The notes under the pieces: model-generated
The model's input: the letters and a program-made list of their open reading frames with translations, nothing else
Databases searched by the model: none
What the model was told of the DNA's origin: nothing
Assembly: GCA_945834545.1 (NCBI GenBank)
Contig: CAMAHO010000065.1
Location: 1-10,279 of the forward strand
Reading direction: 5' to 3'
DNA from: an uncultured Lachnospiraceae bacterium
Lineage (GTDB): Bacteria > Bacillota > Clostridia > Lachnospirales > Lachnospiraceae
DNA length: 10,279 nt
In this document: positions 1 through 6,524 of the stretch, piece by piece
How the letters are laid out: each line of letters begins with the position of its first letter
Position numbering within the stretch: position 1 is the first letter of the stretch
Translations under genes and position numbers: made by a program

Positions 1-4
1 AGGC

Positions 5-23
5 CGAGGTCACCCGGACCTCG
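5..23. other. Small perfect hairpin over the spoVAF stop codon
   Basis: CGAGGTC (5-11) and GACCTCG (17-23) form a perfect 7-bp stem with a 5-nt loop. It spans the minus-strand stop at 10-12. It lies at the window edge, so I cannot see whether a T-run follows on the minus strand. It could be the start of a terminator or only a chance palindrome. Confidence 0.4.
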
Positions 24-1455
24 TGCGGTCTCCGCTTCGCTTCGGTGGTTGTTTTTTCACAGTGGGGTAGCGCATAAGCAGGCTCTTTAGTGCTTTCCAG
101 CGAAAGGGAATAAGGGGCCAGAGGTAGCTGTAGGGACCGTAAACCGGTGTCGTGGCAATGGATAACAAGGTAATTACGATAGCCGCGATAAAGCCCGGCA
201 AGCCGAAGGCTGCCGTGAGGACTAATAGAATAACCCGATAGGTTCTCAGGGCGTCAGCAAACTCTGCACTGGGAAGTGATAATGATGTCAGAAGTGTAAA
301 TCCTGCGTAAAATAAGATTTCCGGAGATACCCAGTGCATGTTAATGGCCATATCGCCGATAATGAGGCCTCCGATGATGGAAAGCGTACCGGCGCGTCTG
401 CTGTCACTTTGTTCCGTAGAGTGCTTTAAAAGATCTAACAGAAATTCTGCTGCGAAGGTATAAAAGATTAATCTTGTTTTCGTAAGGGGCTGGGAAAGCA
501 GAGCCAGTTCCTGGGTAATTTTGGGATAATACACCGTGAGAAGTAAAAACAGGGGAAGGAGGAAAAGGTTTACAGGGATACAGATAAACCGTATCCATCT
601 GGAGTAGGTACCTACCAGGGGAGCATTACAGTAATCCTCCGGGCTCTGGGTAAATTGAAACAGGCTGCAGGGCAGAATAATGACTTGGGGAGAGGTATCC
701 ACCATAAGTAGGATGTAGCCCTCCTCTAAATAGCTGCAGGCCACATCCGGACGACTGGTCAAGCGGAAGCTGGGCAGAGGTGACCACCATTTTTTCGGCA
801 ACAGCAGCTCGGCCAGACTTTGAGCCCCCATGGTCAGAGAGTCAGCCTGAATATGTGACAAATCCGTCATAATTTTGTTCAACAGCTGCTGGTCTGCAAC
901 AGAATGTTTATAGGCTACGACCACATCGGTTTGACTGTGAGAACCAATTTTCGTCAGGGAAAATACCAGGTCACGACTGCGAATACGTCTTCGTATGAGG
1001 GAGGTATTTGTTACCAGAGATTCGTTGAAGCCATCCTTGGCACCGCCGGATATCTTCTCGCTGTCGGGCTCTTCAATACTTCTGGAAATGTAGGAACGCA
1101 CATCGATGGCAATTGCAGAAGTCACACCTTCCAGGCATAAAAGAGCCGGTCCCTCAAGGAGAGTGGTGCAGAAATGCTGGGGGTTAGACATACTGACAAG
1201 CTCAATTCCGGCAAAGGGAATCTTGGTTGTTAAGTAAGCAGCCAGCTCCTGACCATTCAAAGAATCTGCTTTGATATCCTGCAAGGAGGAGAGAAGCTTT
1301 TCCTGATTGTCGGTACTGACAAATCCGTTCACACAAAGAAGCAGGGCAGGTGTCTGTCCAATGACCAGGTCTCGGGCAATCAAATCAAAGCTCACCCCGA
1401 AGGGAAGCATTTGATAAACAGCAGCTTTTATGTCGTCTATTTTCTCGTAATTCAT
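10..1455 (-). CDS. spoVAF: SpoVAF-like GerA-family spore germination membrane protein
   Basis: GerA-family spore inner-membrane protein, closest by eye to SpoVAF rather than to a germinant-receptor A subunit. The 481-residue length fits SpoVAF (about 490). The soluble N-terminal part holds the family signature at residues 129-160 (EP..E, GGAKDGFNESLVTN, then an RRRIR cluster). Residues 256-305 (QVIILPCSLF, then VGTYSRWIRF and LFLLPLFLLL) resemble SpoVAF. Membrane segments lie near 288-309, 325-345, 357-396 and 405-435, followed by YLWPLIPF and a basic tail. The ATG is preceded by AAGGAG (1462-1467) at 6 nt. SpoVAF is normally the last gene of the spoVA operon, but here a divergent permease lies upstream, so this copy has its own leader. 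I could not identify a convincing sporulation sigma-factor promoter. A GerAA-type receptor subunit is the main alternative. The role in germination is family knowledge. Confidence 0.85.
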   Translation of the reverse strand: MNYEKIDDIKAAVYQMLPFGVSFDLIARDLVIGQTPALLLCVNGFVSTDNQEKLLSSLQDIKADSLNGQELAAYLTTKIPFAGIELVSMSNPQHFCTTLLEGPALLCLEGVTSAIAIDVRSYISRSIEEPDSEKISGGAKDGFNESLVTNTSLIRRRIRSRDLVFSLTKIGSHSQTDVVVAYKHSVADQQLLNKIMTDLSHIQADSLTMGAQSLAELLLPKKWWSPLPSFRLTSRPDVACSYLEEGYILLMVDTSPQVIILPCSLFQFTQSPEDYCNAPLVGTYSRWIRFICIPVNLFLLPLFLLLTVYYPKITQELALLSQPLTKTRLIFYTFAAEFLLDLLKHSTEQSDSRRAGTLSIIGGLIIGDMAINMHWVSPEILFYAGFTLLTSLSLPSAEFADALRTYRVILLVLTAAFGLPGFIAAIVITLLSIATTPVYGPYSYLWPLIPFRWKALKSLLMRYPTVKKQPPKRSGDRTRSG

Positions 1456-1480
1456 GGAAATCTCCTTATGAAAATTATTT

Positions 1481-1494
1481 CCCGATATGGGAGT
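1481..1494 (+). repeat. 14-bp intergenic repeat, first copy
   Basis: CCCGATATGGGAGT lies in the gap between the divergent spoVAF and permease genes, 26 bp upstream of the spoVAF start codon. It is identical to the 14-mer at 10160-10173 after the HIT gene, and its core matches the palindromes on either side of luxS. Confidence 0.55.
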
Positions 1495-1517
1495 CTCGTA
1501 AACAAGCAGAGGAACAC

Positions 1518-1546
1518 TTTTAGTTTTCTCAATAATCTGCTATACT
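1518..1546 (+). promoter_or_regulatory. Putative sigma-A promoter of the permease gene
   Basis: TATACT at 1541-1546 is preceded by TG one base upstream (TGCTATACT), giving an extended -10. The hexamer 17 bp upstream (TTTTAG, 1518-1523) is a poor -35, which an extended -10 can tolerate. It lies about 60 bp before the chosen start codon. Confidence 0.55.
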
Positions 1547-1608
1547 ATCCTTACTATTTCCGGTTTTAGAATTCCAAAATGGAGAAATGCATACAAAGGA
1601 GGTATCTT

Positions 1609-2736
1609 ATGAAGAAAGTGATTGCGTTTTGTAAAAGAGAAATGGTTCTTTCCATTGCCTTCTGTCTGGCTGTGGTATCGTCCTTAGTCGTGCTGCCGGA
1701 CAAGGAATACATTAGTTACATAGATTTCAGAACCCTTAGCCTACTGTTTTGTCTCATGGGAGTGATGGCAGGCTTTCAGAAAATCGGTGTGTTTCGTTCT
1801 ATAGCAGGTAAGCTGTTAGAAAAGGTCAGAAATGTGCGGACTTTGGTATTTATCCTAATCGGGTTGTGCTTTTTCTTCAGCATGCTCATCACCAATGATG
1901 TGGCTTTGATTACCTTCGTGCCCTTTACCTTTTTGGTATTGGATTTTCTGGAAGAGGAACTTCGGGACAAACTGTTTATTCCGGTGGTGGTATTTCAAAC
2001 CATAGCGGCCAATCTGGGCAGTATGTTTACGCCTATTGGAAACCCACAAAACCTCTATCTCTATGGAAAGGCGGGTTGGGGAATAGGGGAGTTTCTGCTT
2101 ATCATGGCTCCCTATACAGGGCTTTCTCTTTTCCTGCTGATTCTCTTTGGCTGGAGAATTGGAGGGATGGAGAAGCAGGGCTTGCAGGTGCAGATAGAAA
2201 AGGAGAAGCCTTCTGCCGGAGCTGTTACGATTGGAATGTATCTTGCCCTGTTCTTACTTTGTCTGCTGACGGTTGTGAGAGTACTTCCTTATTATGTTTG
2301 TTTGGGAATAGCGCTGTTGGTATTTGTGATACTGGACCGTGAAATTCTAAAGAAGATAGATTACTGTCTGCTTTTGACCTTTGTCTGCTTCTTTGTCTTT
2401 ATCGGAAATATGGGACGAATCCCGGCATTTTCAGATTTGCTTAGTCGAATTGTAGAGGGGAATGAGGTGTATTGCGGTGTGGCATTTAGCCAATGTATCA
2501 GTAATGTCCCTGCCGCCTTGCTGCTTTCCGGTTTTTCTGAGGGATATCAGGATATTCTGATAGGTGTTAATCTGGGTGGACTAGGTACCCTGATTGCATC
2601 TATGGCAAGTCTGATTTCCTATAAGCTGGTGGCTGTGAACAGACCGGAAAGCAAGGGGAAGTATTTGAAACAGTTCACGTTCTGGAACATTGTTTTTCTG
2701 ATAATGATAATGCTGTTCTACCTACTCCTTCGGTAG
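1609..2736 (+). CDS. Ion transporter (IT) superfamily permease, SLC13/ArsB/CitMHS-like
   Basis: Polytopic inner-membrane transporter of 375 residues with about ten hydrophobic segments. Two internally related halves each carry the superfamily's helix-break motif. The first half has ITNDVALITFVPF (94-106) and GSMFTPIGNPQN (137-148). The second has SNVPAALLLSGF (298-309) and GGLGTLIASMAS (323-334). These motifs form the substrate and cation sites in this superfamily, whose members move dicarboxylates, citrate, arsenite or Na+/H+. The substrate cannot be told from sequence. An upstream in-frame ATG at 1579 would add ten residues, but AAAGGAGGT (1595-1603) sits 5 nt before the ATG at 1609, so I use that start. 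The protein is somewhat shorter than the usual 400-450 residues. The gene's 3' end overlaps murG by 15 bp, tail to tail. Confidence 0.85.
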   Translation: MKKVIAFCKREMVLSIAFCLAVVSSLVVLPDKEYISYIDFRTLSLLFCLMGVMAGFQKIGVFRSIAGKLLEKVRNVRTLVFILIGLCFFFSMLITNDVALITFVPFTFLVLDFLEEELRDKLFIPVVVFQTIAANLGSMFTPIGNPQNLYLYGKAGWGIGEFLLIMAPYTGLSLFLLILFGWRIGGMEKQGLQVQIEKEKPSAGAVTIGMYLALFLLCLLTVVRVLPYYVCLGIALLVFVILDREILKKIDYCLLLTFVCFFVFIGNMGRIPAFSDLLSRIVEGNEVYCGVAFSQCISNVPAALLLSGFSEGYQDILIGVNLGGLGTLIASMASLISYKLVAVNRPESKGKYLKQFTFWNIVFLIMIMLFYLLLR

Positions 2737-2744
2737 AACAGCAT
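2710..2744. terminator. Bidirectional hairpin shared by the convergent permease and murG ends
   Basis: ATGCTGTTCTACC (2710-2722) and GGTAGAACAGCAT (2732-2744) form a perfect 13-bp stem with a 9-nt loop. The permease stop TAG (2734-2736) is in the right arm. The murG stop (2722-2724 on the minus strand) is at the left arm/loop junction. Neither flank has a clear T-run, so intrinsic termination is not certain, but the position suits a two-way terminator or a 3'-end stabiliser. Confidence 0.7.
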
Positions 2745-3795
2745 CCTCTATCAGCTTCATTATAGTCGGTATGGAATCCTTCTGGGAGCTCTTGTCCATA
2801 GCTTCCAGGAAGGAGATTCGATTGTCAAATAAGGTATTGATTTTCTCTACCAGCACTTCTCTGGTCATATCTGCTTCATCTAACACCATGGAATATCCCT
2901 GGGCTTCAAAAGATTTGGCGTTTAACATCTGGTCTCCTCTGGAATTGGAGGAGGGAAGAGGAATCAAAAGGTTTGGTTTCCGTAGGGCCAGAAGCTCACA
3001 GATGGCATTGGCTCCTGCGCGGGAAACAACAATATCAGCCAAAGCAAAAAGGTCTTTTAGCTCTCCCTTCACATATTCAAACTGAATATAGCCCGGTGTA
3101 TTCAGGTACAGGTTGTCCAGCTTGCCTTTTCCGCAAAGGTGCACTACCTGAAAGCGTTCCAAAAGCTGCGGAAGGGCATCGCGAATGGCTTTATTTACAT
3201 TGAGGGCGCCCTGACTTCCGCCAATCACCATCAAGACAGGCTTGTTTGCCGTAAATCCACAGAAATTCAGTCCGGACAGCTTATCGCCTTTGCGCAGCTC
3301 TTCTCGAATGGGGGTGCCGGTGAGAACTGCCTTTTTTTCCGGCAACATTTCCATGGTTTCCGGGAAGTTGCAGCATATCTTGTAGGCTGAAGGCAGGCAA
3401 AGCTTATTGGCCAGACCGGGTGTCATATCCGATTCGTGTATAATGCAGGGGATGTGAAGAGAAGCAGCCGCCAAAACCACGGGTACACTCACAAAGCCTC
3501 CCTTGGAAAAAACCACATCCGGTTGGTATTCTTTTAAAAAATGTCTGGCTTGTCCGTATCCCTTAATGACGCGAAACGGGTCGGTCAGGTTTTTGGGATC
3601 CATGTAACGACGAAATTTACCGGTAGAGATTCCCACATAGGGAATGTTGAAATCTGCAATCAATTTCTTCTCAATTCCCTCATAGGAGCCAATATATGTA
3701 ATTTCAAAGCCAGCATCTGTAAGATGGGGAAGGAGAGCCAGATTAGGTGTCACGTGCCCTGCTGTTCCGCCACCGGTGAGTACTATTTTTTTCAT
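2722..3795 (-). CDS. murG: MurG, UDP-GlcNAc:lipid I N-acetylglucosaminyltransferase
   Basis: Peripheral membrane GT-B glycosyltransferase that adds GlcNAc from UDP-GlcNAc to lipid I to make lipid II, on the cytoplasmic face. It has 357 residues, the family's usual length. The N-terminal glycine loop is GGGTAGHVTPN (8-18). SKGGFVSVPV (97-106) and HESDMTPGLANK (120-131) follow. The C-terminal donor domain has GGSQGALNVN (192-201) and SRAGANAICELL (258-269), with the Glu that contacts the GlcNAc ribose or uracil region, then LIPLPSSNSRGDQ. An open frame extends upstream to 3927, but the ATG at 3795 has AAGGCGG 5 nt upstream and starts exactly at the beta-strand before the glycine loop. It is not in a division and cell wall cluster here. 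The GTAGHVTPNLAL variant resembles stand-alone clostridial and second Bacillus MurGs, so it could be the sole MurG or a paralogue. Confidence 0.95.
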   Translation of the reverse strand: MKKIVLTGGGTAGHVTPNLALLPHLTDAGFEITYIGSYEGIEKKLIADFNIPYVGISTGKFRRYMDPKNLTDPFRVIKGYGQARHFLKEYQPDVVFSKGGFVSVPVVLAAASLHIPCIIHESDMTPGLANKLCLPSAYKICCNFPETMEMLPEKKAVLTGTPIREELRKGDKLSGLNFCGFTANKPVLMVIGGSQGALNVNKAIRDALPQLLERFQVVHLCGKGKLDNLYLNTPGYIQFEYVKGELKDLFALADIVVSRAGANAICELLALRKPNLLIPLPSSNSRGDQMLNAKSFEAQGYSMVLDEADMTREVLVEKINTLFDNRISFLEAMDKSSQKDSIPTIMKLIEDAVLPKE

Positions 3796-3863
3796 ATTAT
3801 CCGCCTTCTTTCTGTCCTGCTCAGACACTCTAGAGTAGTAGAGCATGCTTAGCATTCGCTTAA

Positions 3864-3892
3864 AGTATAGCATTATCCCTTCAATACTGCAA
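3864..3892 (-). promoter_or_regulatory. Putative sigma-A promoter of murG
   Basis: On the minus strand, TTGCAG (3887-3892) is followed by a 17-bp spacer and TATACT (3864-3869), with TGC directly before the -10. This predicts a leader of about 60 nt. The leader contains a perfect 10-bp palindrome ACTCTAGAGT. Confidence 0.7.
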
Positions 3893-4033
3893 TCGTTCCC
3901 TAGTATCGTTAGGCCTACTTTTTTCAATGAAAAATGGGGAGATGTAGGGAATGGGTGCGCTTTTTTTCGAAAAGGAGCGTGTTTCGGGAAAAAGTGGCGA
4001 TGGGTTTTGCTATAAAGAAAAAACAGCTTGGAC
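3893..4033. other. Non-coding gap between the divergent murG and membrane-protein promoters
   Basis: The whole murG to membrane-protein interval is about 330 bp. This middle part has no credible gene. It holds short A/T runs and small palindromes (TTTTTC/GAAAAA around 3920-3936; TTTTCGAAAA near 3966, flanked by CGCT and AGCG). I recognise no RNA gene or riboswitch in it. Confidence 0.5.
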
Positions 4034-4039
4034 TATAAT
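4034..4039 (+). promoter_or_regulatory. Putative -10 box of the unrecognised membrane-protein gene
   Basis: A consensus TATAAT lies about 90 bp before the start codon. No good -35 sits at 16-18 bp; TTGCTA (4007-4012) would need a 21-bp spacer. Promoter assignment is therefore tentative. Confidence 0.4.
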
Positions 4040-4126
4040 TAGGTTTAAGCCGGTGCAGGAAATGGTGCGATTCAGATACCAGGATAGTTTGCACCGCGAC
4101 CTTGGATGATGGGAGGATACATAGCA

Positions 4127-4756
4127 ATGTGGAATATTTTATTAGAGCAAAAGGAAATTACAATCATAGCCGGAGTGTTGCTTGTGGTGAGTTTAGGAAT
4201 GCGAATGATAATAGGGATGGCTTTAACCCATTTGATTAAAGAGACGGACAACATGGCAGTGACCAACAGCAGGTTTTTAAGGCAGTGCAGGATGAAATAT
4301 GAGAATATCTATGAAATGAATAATGGCGTACCCAATGTAGGTGCCTTCGTGGAGCATTGTACCAGGAGGCTGACCTTAGGTAAGGTGAGACTGGAATCCC
4401 TATACCACATAAGCGGACAAGCTATGCTGCTTTGCGTCGCTACACTAGGTGTTGGTGTGTGTAAGGCGATTCTGGAGGGCAGGACAATAGGACAGATACT
4501 GCCGTATTATCTGGTATGTCTGCTGGCTCTTTATGCTTTTTTCTCCATTTCAGCTCTGCTAAATCTAACAGAAAAAAAGAAAGAGCTTAAGAACTGCCTT
4601 GTGGATTATCTGGAGAATCATCTGTCCTTTCGCATGGAAACCGTGGAGGAGCTGAGGGCTGACAAATCCTATGCTATTCCACAAAGACCTGAGGAGACCT
4701 CCCAGGTCACCCAGGAGGAGCTGGAGGCTTTGCTGGCAGAATTTCTTGCAAATTAA
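4127..4756 (+). CDS. Unrecognised membrane protein with three predicted helices
   Basis: I do not recognise a family. The 209-residue product has a hydrophobic segment at 11-31, a basic and polar middle part (about 47-95, with CRMKYENIYEMNNGVPNV), two further segments at about 97-115 and 124-145, then a charged C-terminal tail that ends in an acidic helix (QEELEALLAEFLAN, 196-209). Both ends are probably on opposite sides of the membrane or the tail is cytoplasmic; the sequence does not decide this. In-frame ATGs at 4106 and 4109 lie before the ribosome binding site GGGAGG (4111-4116), so I start at 4127, 10 nt after it. There is no recognisable catalytic motif. It stands alone between murG (divergent) and a mobile element, so context gives no function. 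Confidence 0.75.
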   Translation: MWNILLEQKEITIIAGVLLVVSLGMRMIIGMALTHLIKETDNMAVTNSRFLRQCRMKYENIYEMNNGVPNVGAFVEHCTRRLTLGKVRLESLYHISGQAMLLCVATLGVGVCKAILEGRTIGQILPYYLVCLLALYAFFSISALLNLTEKKKELKNCLVDYLENHLSFRMETVEELRADKSYAIPQRPEETSQVTQEELEALLAEFLAN

Positions 4757-4779
4757 AAGCTATTTTGTTACACTACATA

Positions 4780-4787
4780 AAGTTATG
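4780..4787 (+). repeat. Left copy of the 8-bp target site duplication
   Basis: AAGTTATG directly abuts the left terminal repeat of the MITE. The same eight bases follow its right end at 4941-4948. Confidence 0.85.
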
Positions 4788-4940
4788 GTAACTATTCAGA
4801 ACCCCATTCGCAAAATCGCTGCTACGCAGCTTACCTTTTGCTCATGTGGTTACTTCGCCATATAAATTTAGGAAACCAGCCCTCTGTAAGCAAGCTTACT
4901 CGGTCTGATTTCCTAAATTTGCATGGCTCTGAATAGTTAC
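4788..4940. mobile_element. 153-bp MITE with terminal inverted repeats, IS66-type ends
   Basis: The ends are GTAACTATTCAGAACC (4788-4803) and GGCTCTGAATAGTTAC (4925-4940), which match inversely at 15 of 16 positions, the outer 13 perfectly. The element is flanked by an exact 8-bp direct repeat, AAGTTATG, as expected for a transposition event. IS66-family elements typically begin GTAA and make 8-bp duplications, so mobilisation in trans by an IS66-type transposase is a reasonable inference. No transposase or other gene is inside. Internal structure: a GCAAAA/TTTTGC stem (4810-4841) enclosing GCTGC/GCAGC; then AAATTTAGGAAA (4864-4875) paired with TTTCCTAAATTT (4909-4920), enclosing GTAAG/CTTAC (4886-4899). 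It lies 37 bp upstream of the dehydrogenase start codon. Confidence 0.85.
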
Positions 4941-4948
4941 AAGTTATG
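4941..4948 (+). repeat. Right copy of the 8-bp target site duplication
   Basis: AAGTTATG immediately follows the right terminal repeat and is identical to the left copy. The rebuilt empty site would read CATAAAGTTATGTTAAAAAG. Confidence 0.85.
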
Positions 4949-4977
4949 TTAAAAAGATACCTATAAGGAAGAGACCA

Positions 4978-5937
4978 ATGAAAATCGTTGCTTTAGAGAG
5001 AAATAGTGCCGGGACAGATATCTCCTTTGATTGCTTTAAGGAGTTTGGGGAGCTGGTGCTCTATCCCAATACCATCACAAAAGAGGAGGTAAGGGAGAGA
5101 ATTCAGGACGCGGATATCGTCATAGCAAATAAGTCACCTTTGAATGAAGAAACCTTAAGTCAAGCAAAACATGTGAAACTCATCTGCGAACTGGCTACCG
5201 GATATGACAACTGCGACTTGGAATATTGTAAAAAAAGAGGAATTCACGTGGCCAATGTGACAGATTATTGCACAGCCATGGTTGCCCAGCATACCTTTAC
5301 TCTGGCTTTGGCATTGAGTCAGAAGTTAAGTCACTATGACAATTATGTCAAATCCGGGCAATATAGCGCACAAGACCGGTTTTCCAATTTTGACCTACCT
5401 TTTTCTGAGTTGGAGGGAAAGGTATGGGGCATTATCGGTATGGGTAATATCGGACAACGGGTTGCTAAGATAGCCCAGGCGTTTGGTTGCAAAGTATTGT
5501 TTACCTCTGTTACAGGAAATAGTAAGGTGACGGAGTATGATCAAGTTGATAAAACGACACTTTTGTCGCAAAGCGATATCATCTCCATTCATTGTCCTTT
5601 AAGTGAATTGACCTTGAATTATGTGGATGAAGAGGCACTTGGAAGCATGAAGCCCACAGCGATTTTGATTAATGTAGCCAGGGGGAAGGTTGTGGATAAT
5701 CACGCTTTATACCGTGCTTTGACGGAAGACCGTATTCAGGCTGCAGGCTTGGATGTCTTGGAGGAGGAGCCCTTGAGAGAGGAGAATCCCTTGAGTCAGA
5801 TGAAGGACAGCAATCGATTGATTATCACGCCCCATCTGGCTTGGGCCAGCGTAGAAGCCAGAAATCGTTGTGTACAAGGTGTCTACCATAATATTCAGAG
5901 ATTTTTGGCAGGAGATACAGAAGGGTTTATTCTATAA
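4978..5937 (+). CDS. D-isomer-specific 2-hydroxyacid dehydrogenase
   Basis: Cytoplasmic NAD(P)-dependent oxidoreductase that interconverts 2-oxoacids and D-2-hydroxyacids. At 319 residues it fits the glycerate/hydroxypyruvate reductase-like branch. The substrate-binding region includes CELATGYDNCD (70-80). The Rossmann nucleotide loop is GMGNIGQ (154-160, GxGxxG). The catalytic triad is visible as Arg235 (NVARG), Glu264 (LDVLEEEP) and His286 (TPHLAWAS). The second Rossmann strand ends LFTSVTGNSK (174-183) without the Asp that usually selects NAD, so NADP use is possible. AAGGAAGAG (4965-4973) precedes the ATG by 4 nt. A MITE lies directly upstream and the GtrA-like gene follows after 19 nt. 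The exact substrate (glycerate, lactate or another) is not decided by the sequence. Confidence 0.88.
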   Translation: MKIVALERNSAGTDISFDCFKEFGELVLYPNTITKEEVRERIQDADIVIANKSPLNEETLSQAKHVKLICELATGYDNCDLEYCKKRGIHVANVTDYCTAMVAQHTFTLALALSQKLSHYDNYVKSGQYSAQDRFSNFDLPFSELEGKVWGIIGMGNIGQRVAKIAQAFGCKVLFTSVTGNSKVTEYDQVDKTTLLSQSDIISIHCPLSELTLNYVDEEALGSMKPTAILINVARGKVVDNHALYRALTEDRIQAAGLDVLEEEPLREENPLSQMKDSNRLIITPHLAWASVEARNRCVQGVYHNIQRFLAGDTEGFIL

Positions 5938-5956
5938 GAGAATGGGAGAACAGAAG

Positions 5957-6466
5957 ATGGAAGGAAGAGTGAGGTTACTGGCAAAATACCGTGAGGTTAT
6001 AGTCTACCTGATAGTGGGAGTGTTAACCACAATCGTTTCCTGGGCTGTGGTATTCTTAGGAAAGTTTATTTTAGATACAGATGTAGCCTGGCAGAATTTT
6101 CTGAACAACTCGCTCAGCTGGCTTGCGGGAGTATGCTTTGCATATCCCCTAAACAGAAGGTGGGTATTCTTAAGCAAAAATCCAAACATCCTAAAGGAAT
6201 TCCTAGGCTTTGCTTCCTCCAGGGTTTCCACTTGGGTTCTGGATGTGGTTATCATGTGGCTGTTCGTCAATGCATTTACTTTAAAAACCCCTATTGCCTG
6301 GATTTGTGGTTTGTTTTCCTATTTCCCTGAGGAAGCGGCACTGGGCAATCTGAACTATTGGGTAGCAAAAATACTGATTTCATCCGTTTTAGTGACCATT
6401 GCCAATTACTTCTTCAGTAAGTTTCTTATTTTTAATAAGAAAGAGTCTGAGGCACAAGGGCAATAG
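5957..6466 (+). CDS. GtrA-like four-helix membrane protein
   Basis: GtrA/DPMS-type small membrane protein of 169 residues with four hydrophobic segments (about 12-37, 48-66, 90-109 and 134-156). The family hallmarks are visible: YPLNRRWVF (63-71) after the second segment and NYFFSKFLIF (150-159) after the fourth. GtrA proteins are thought to help flip or present polyprenyl-linked sugars for cell-surface polysaccharide modification; this specific role is inferred. The frame is open upstream into the dehydrogenase gene, with ATGs at 5870 and 5942. The ATG at 5957 has GGGAG (5944-5948) at 8 nt and gives a standard-length protein. It probably shares a transcript with the dehydrogenase. No partner glycosyltransferase is nearby. 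Confidence 0.82.
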   Translation: MEGRVRLLAKYREVIVYLIVGVLTTIVSWAVVFLGKFILDTDVAWQNFLNNSLSWLAGVCFAYPLNRRWVFLSKNPNILKEFLGFASSRVSTWVLDVVIMWLFVNAFTLKTPIAWICGLFSYFPEEAALGNLNYWVAKILISSVLVTIANYFFSKFLIFNKKESEAQGQ

Positions 6467-6473
6467 GGGGGGA

Positions 6474-6524
6474 GCAACATTTGGGACAGATATGAGCAAC
6501 AAAAAACTCCGTCCCTAATGTTGC
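6474..6524. repeat. REP-like inverted repeat between the GtrA-like gene and mtnN
   Basis: GCAACATTTGGGAC (6474-6487) pairs with GTCCCTAATGTTGC (6511-6524) at 13 of 14 positions around a 23-nt loop. It contains the mtnN stop codon (6515-6517) in one arm. The GGGACAGA...TCCGTCCC core resembles the REP-type palindromes scattered in clostridial genomes. It may also act as a two-way terminator between the convergent genes, although only the loop has an A6/T6 run. GAGCAACA occurs twice inside (6472-6479, 6494-6501). Confidence 0.6.

Noticed and set aside
3541..3852. 103-residue plus-strand frame over the murG 5' end
   Set aside because: Antisense shadow of murG and its leader, with no domain features.
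3796..3927. 44-residue N-terminal extension of MurG
   Set aside because: It precedes a good ribosome binding site and the canonical MurG start, and it would run through the predicted promoter.
4788..4940. Structured small RNA or long attenuator upstream of the dehydrogenase
   Set aside because: The folding is real, but terminal inverted repeats plus the exact flanking 8-bp duplication are better explained by a transposed element.
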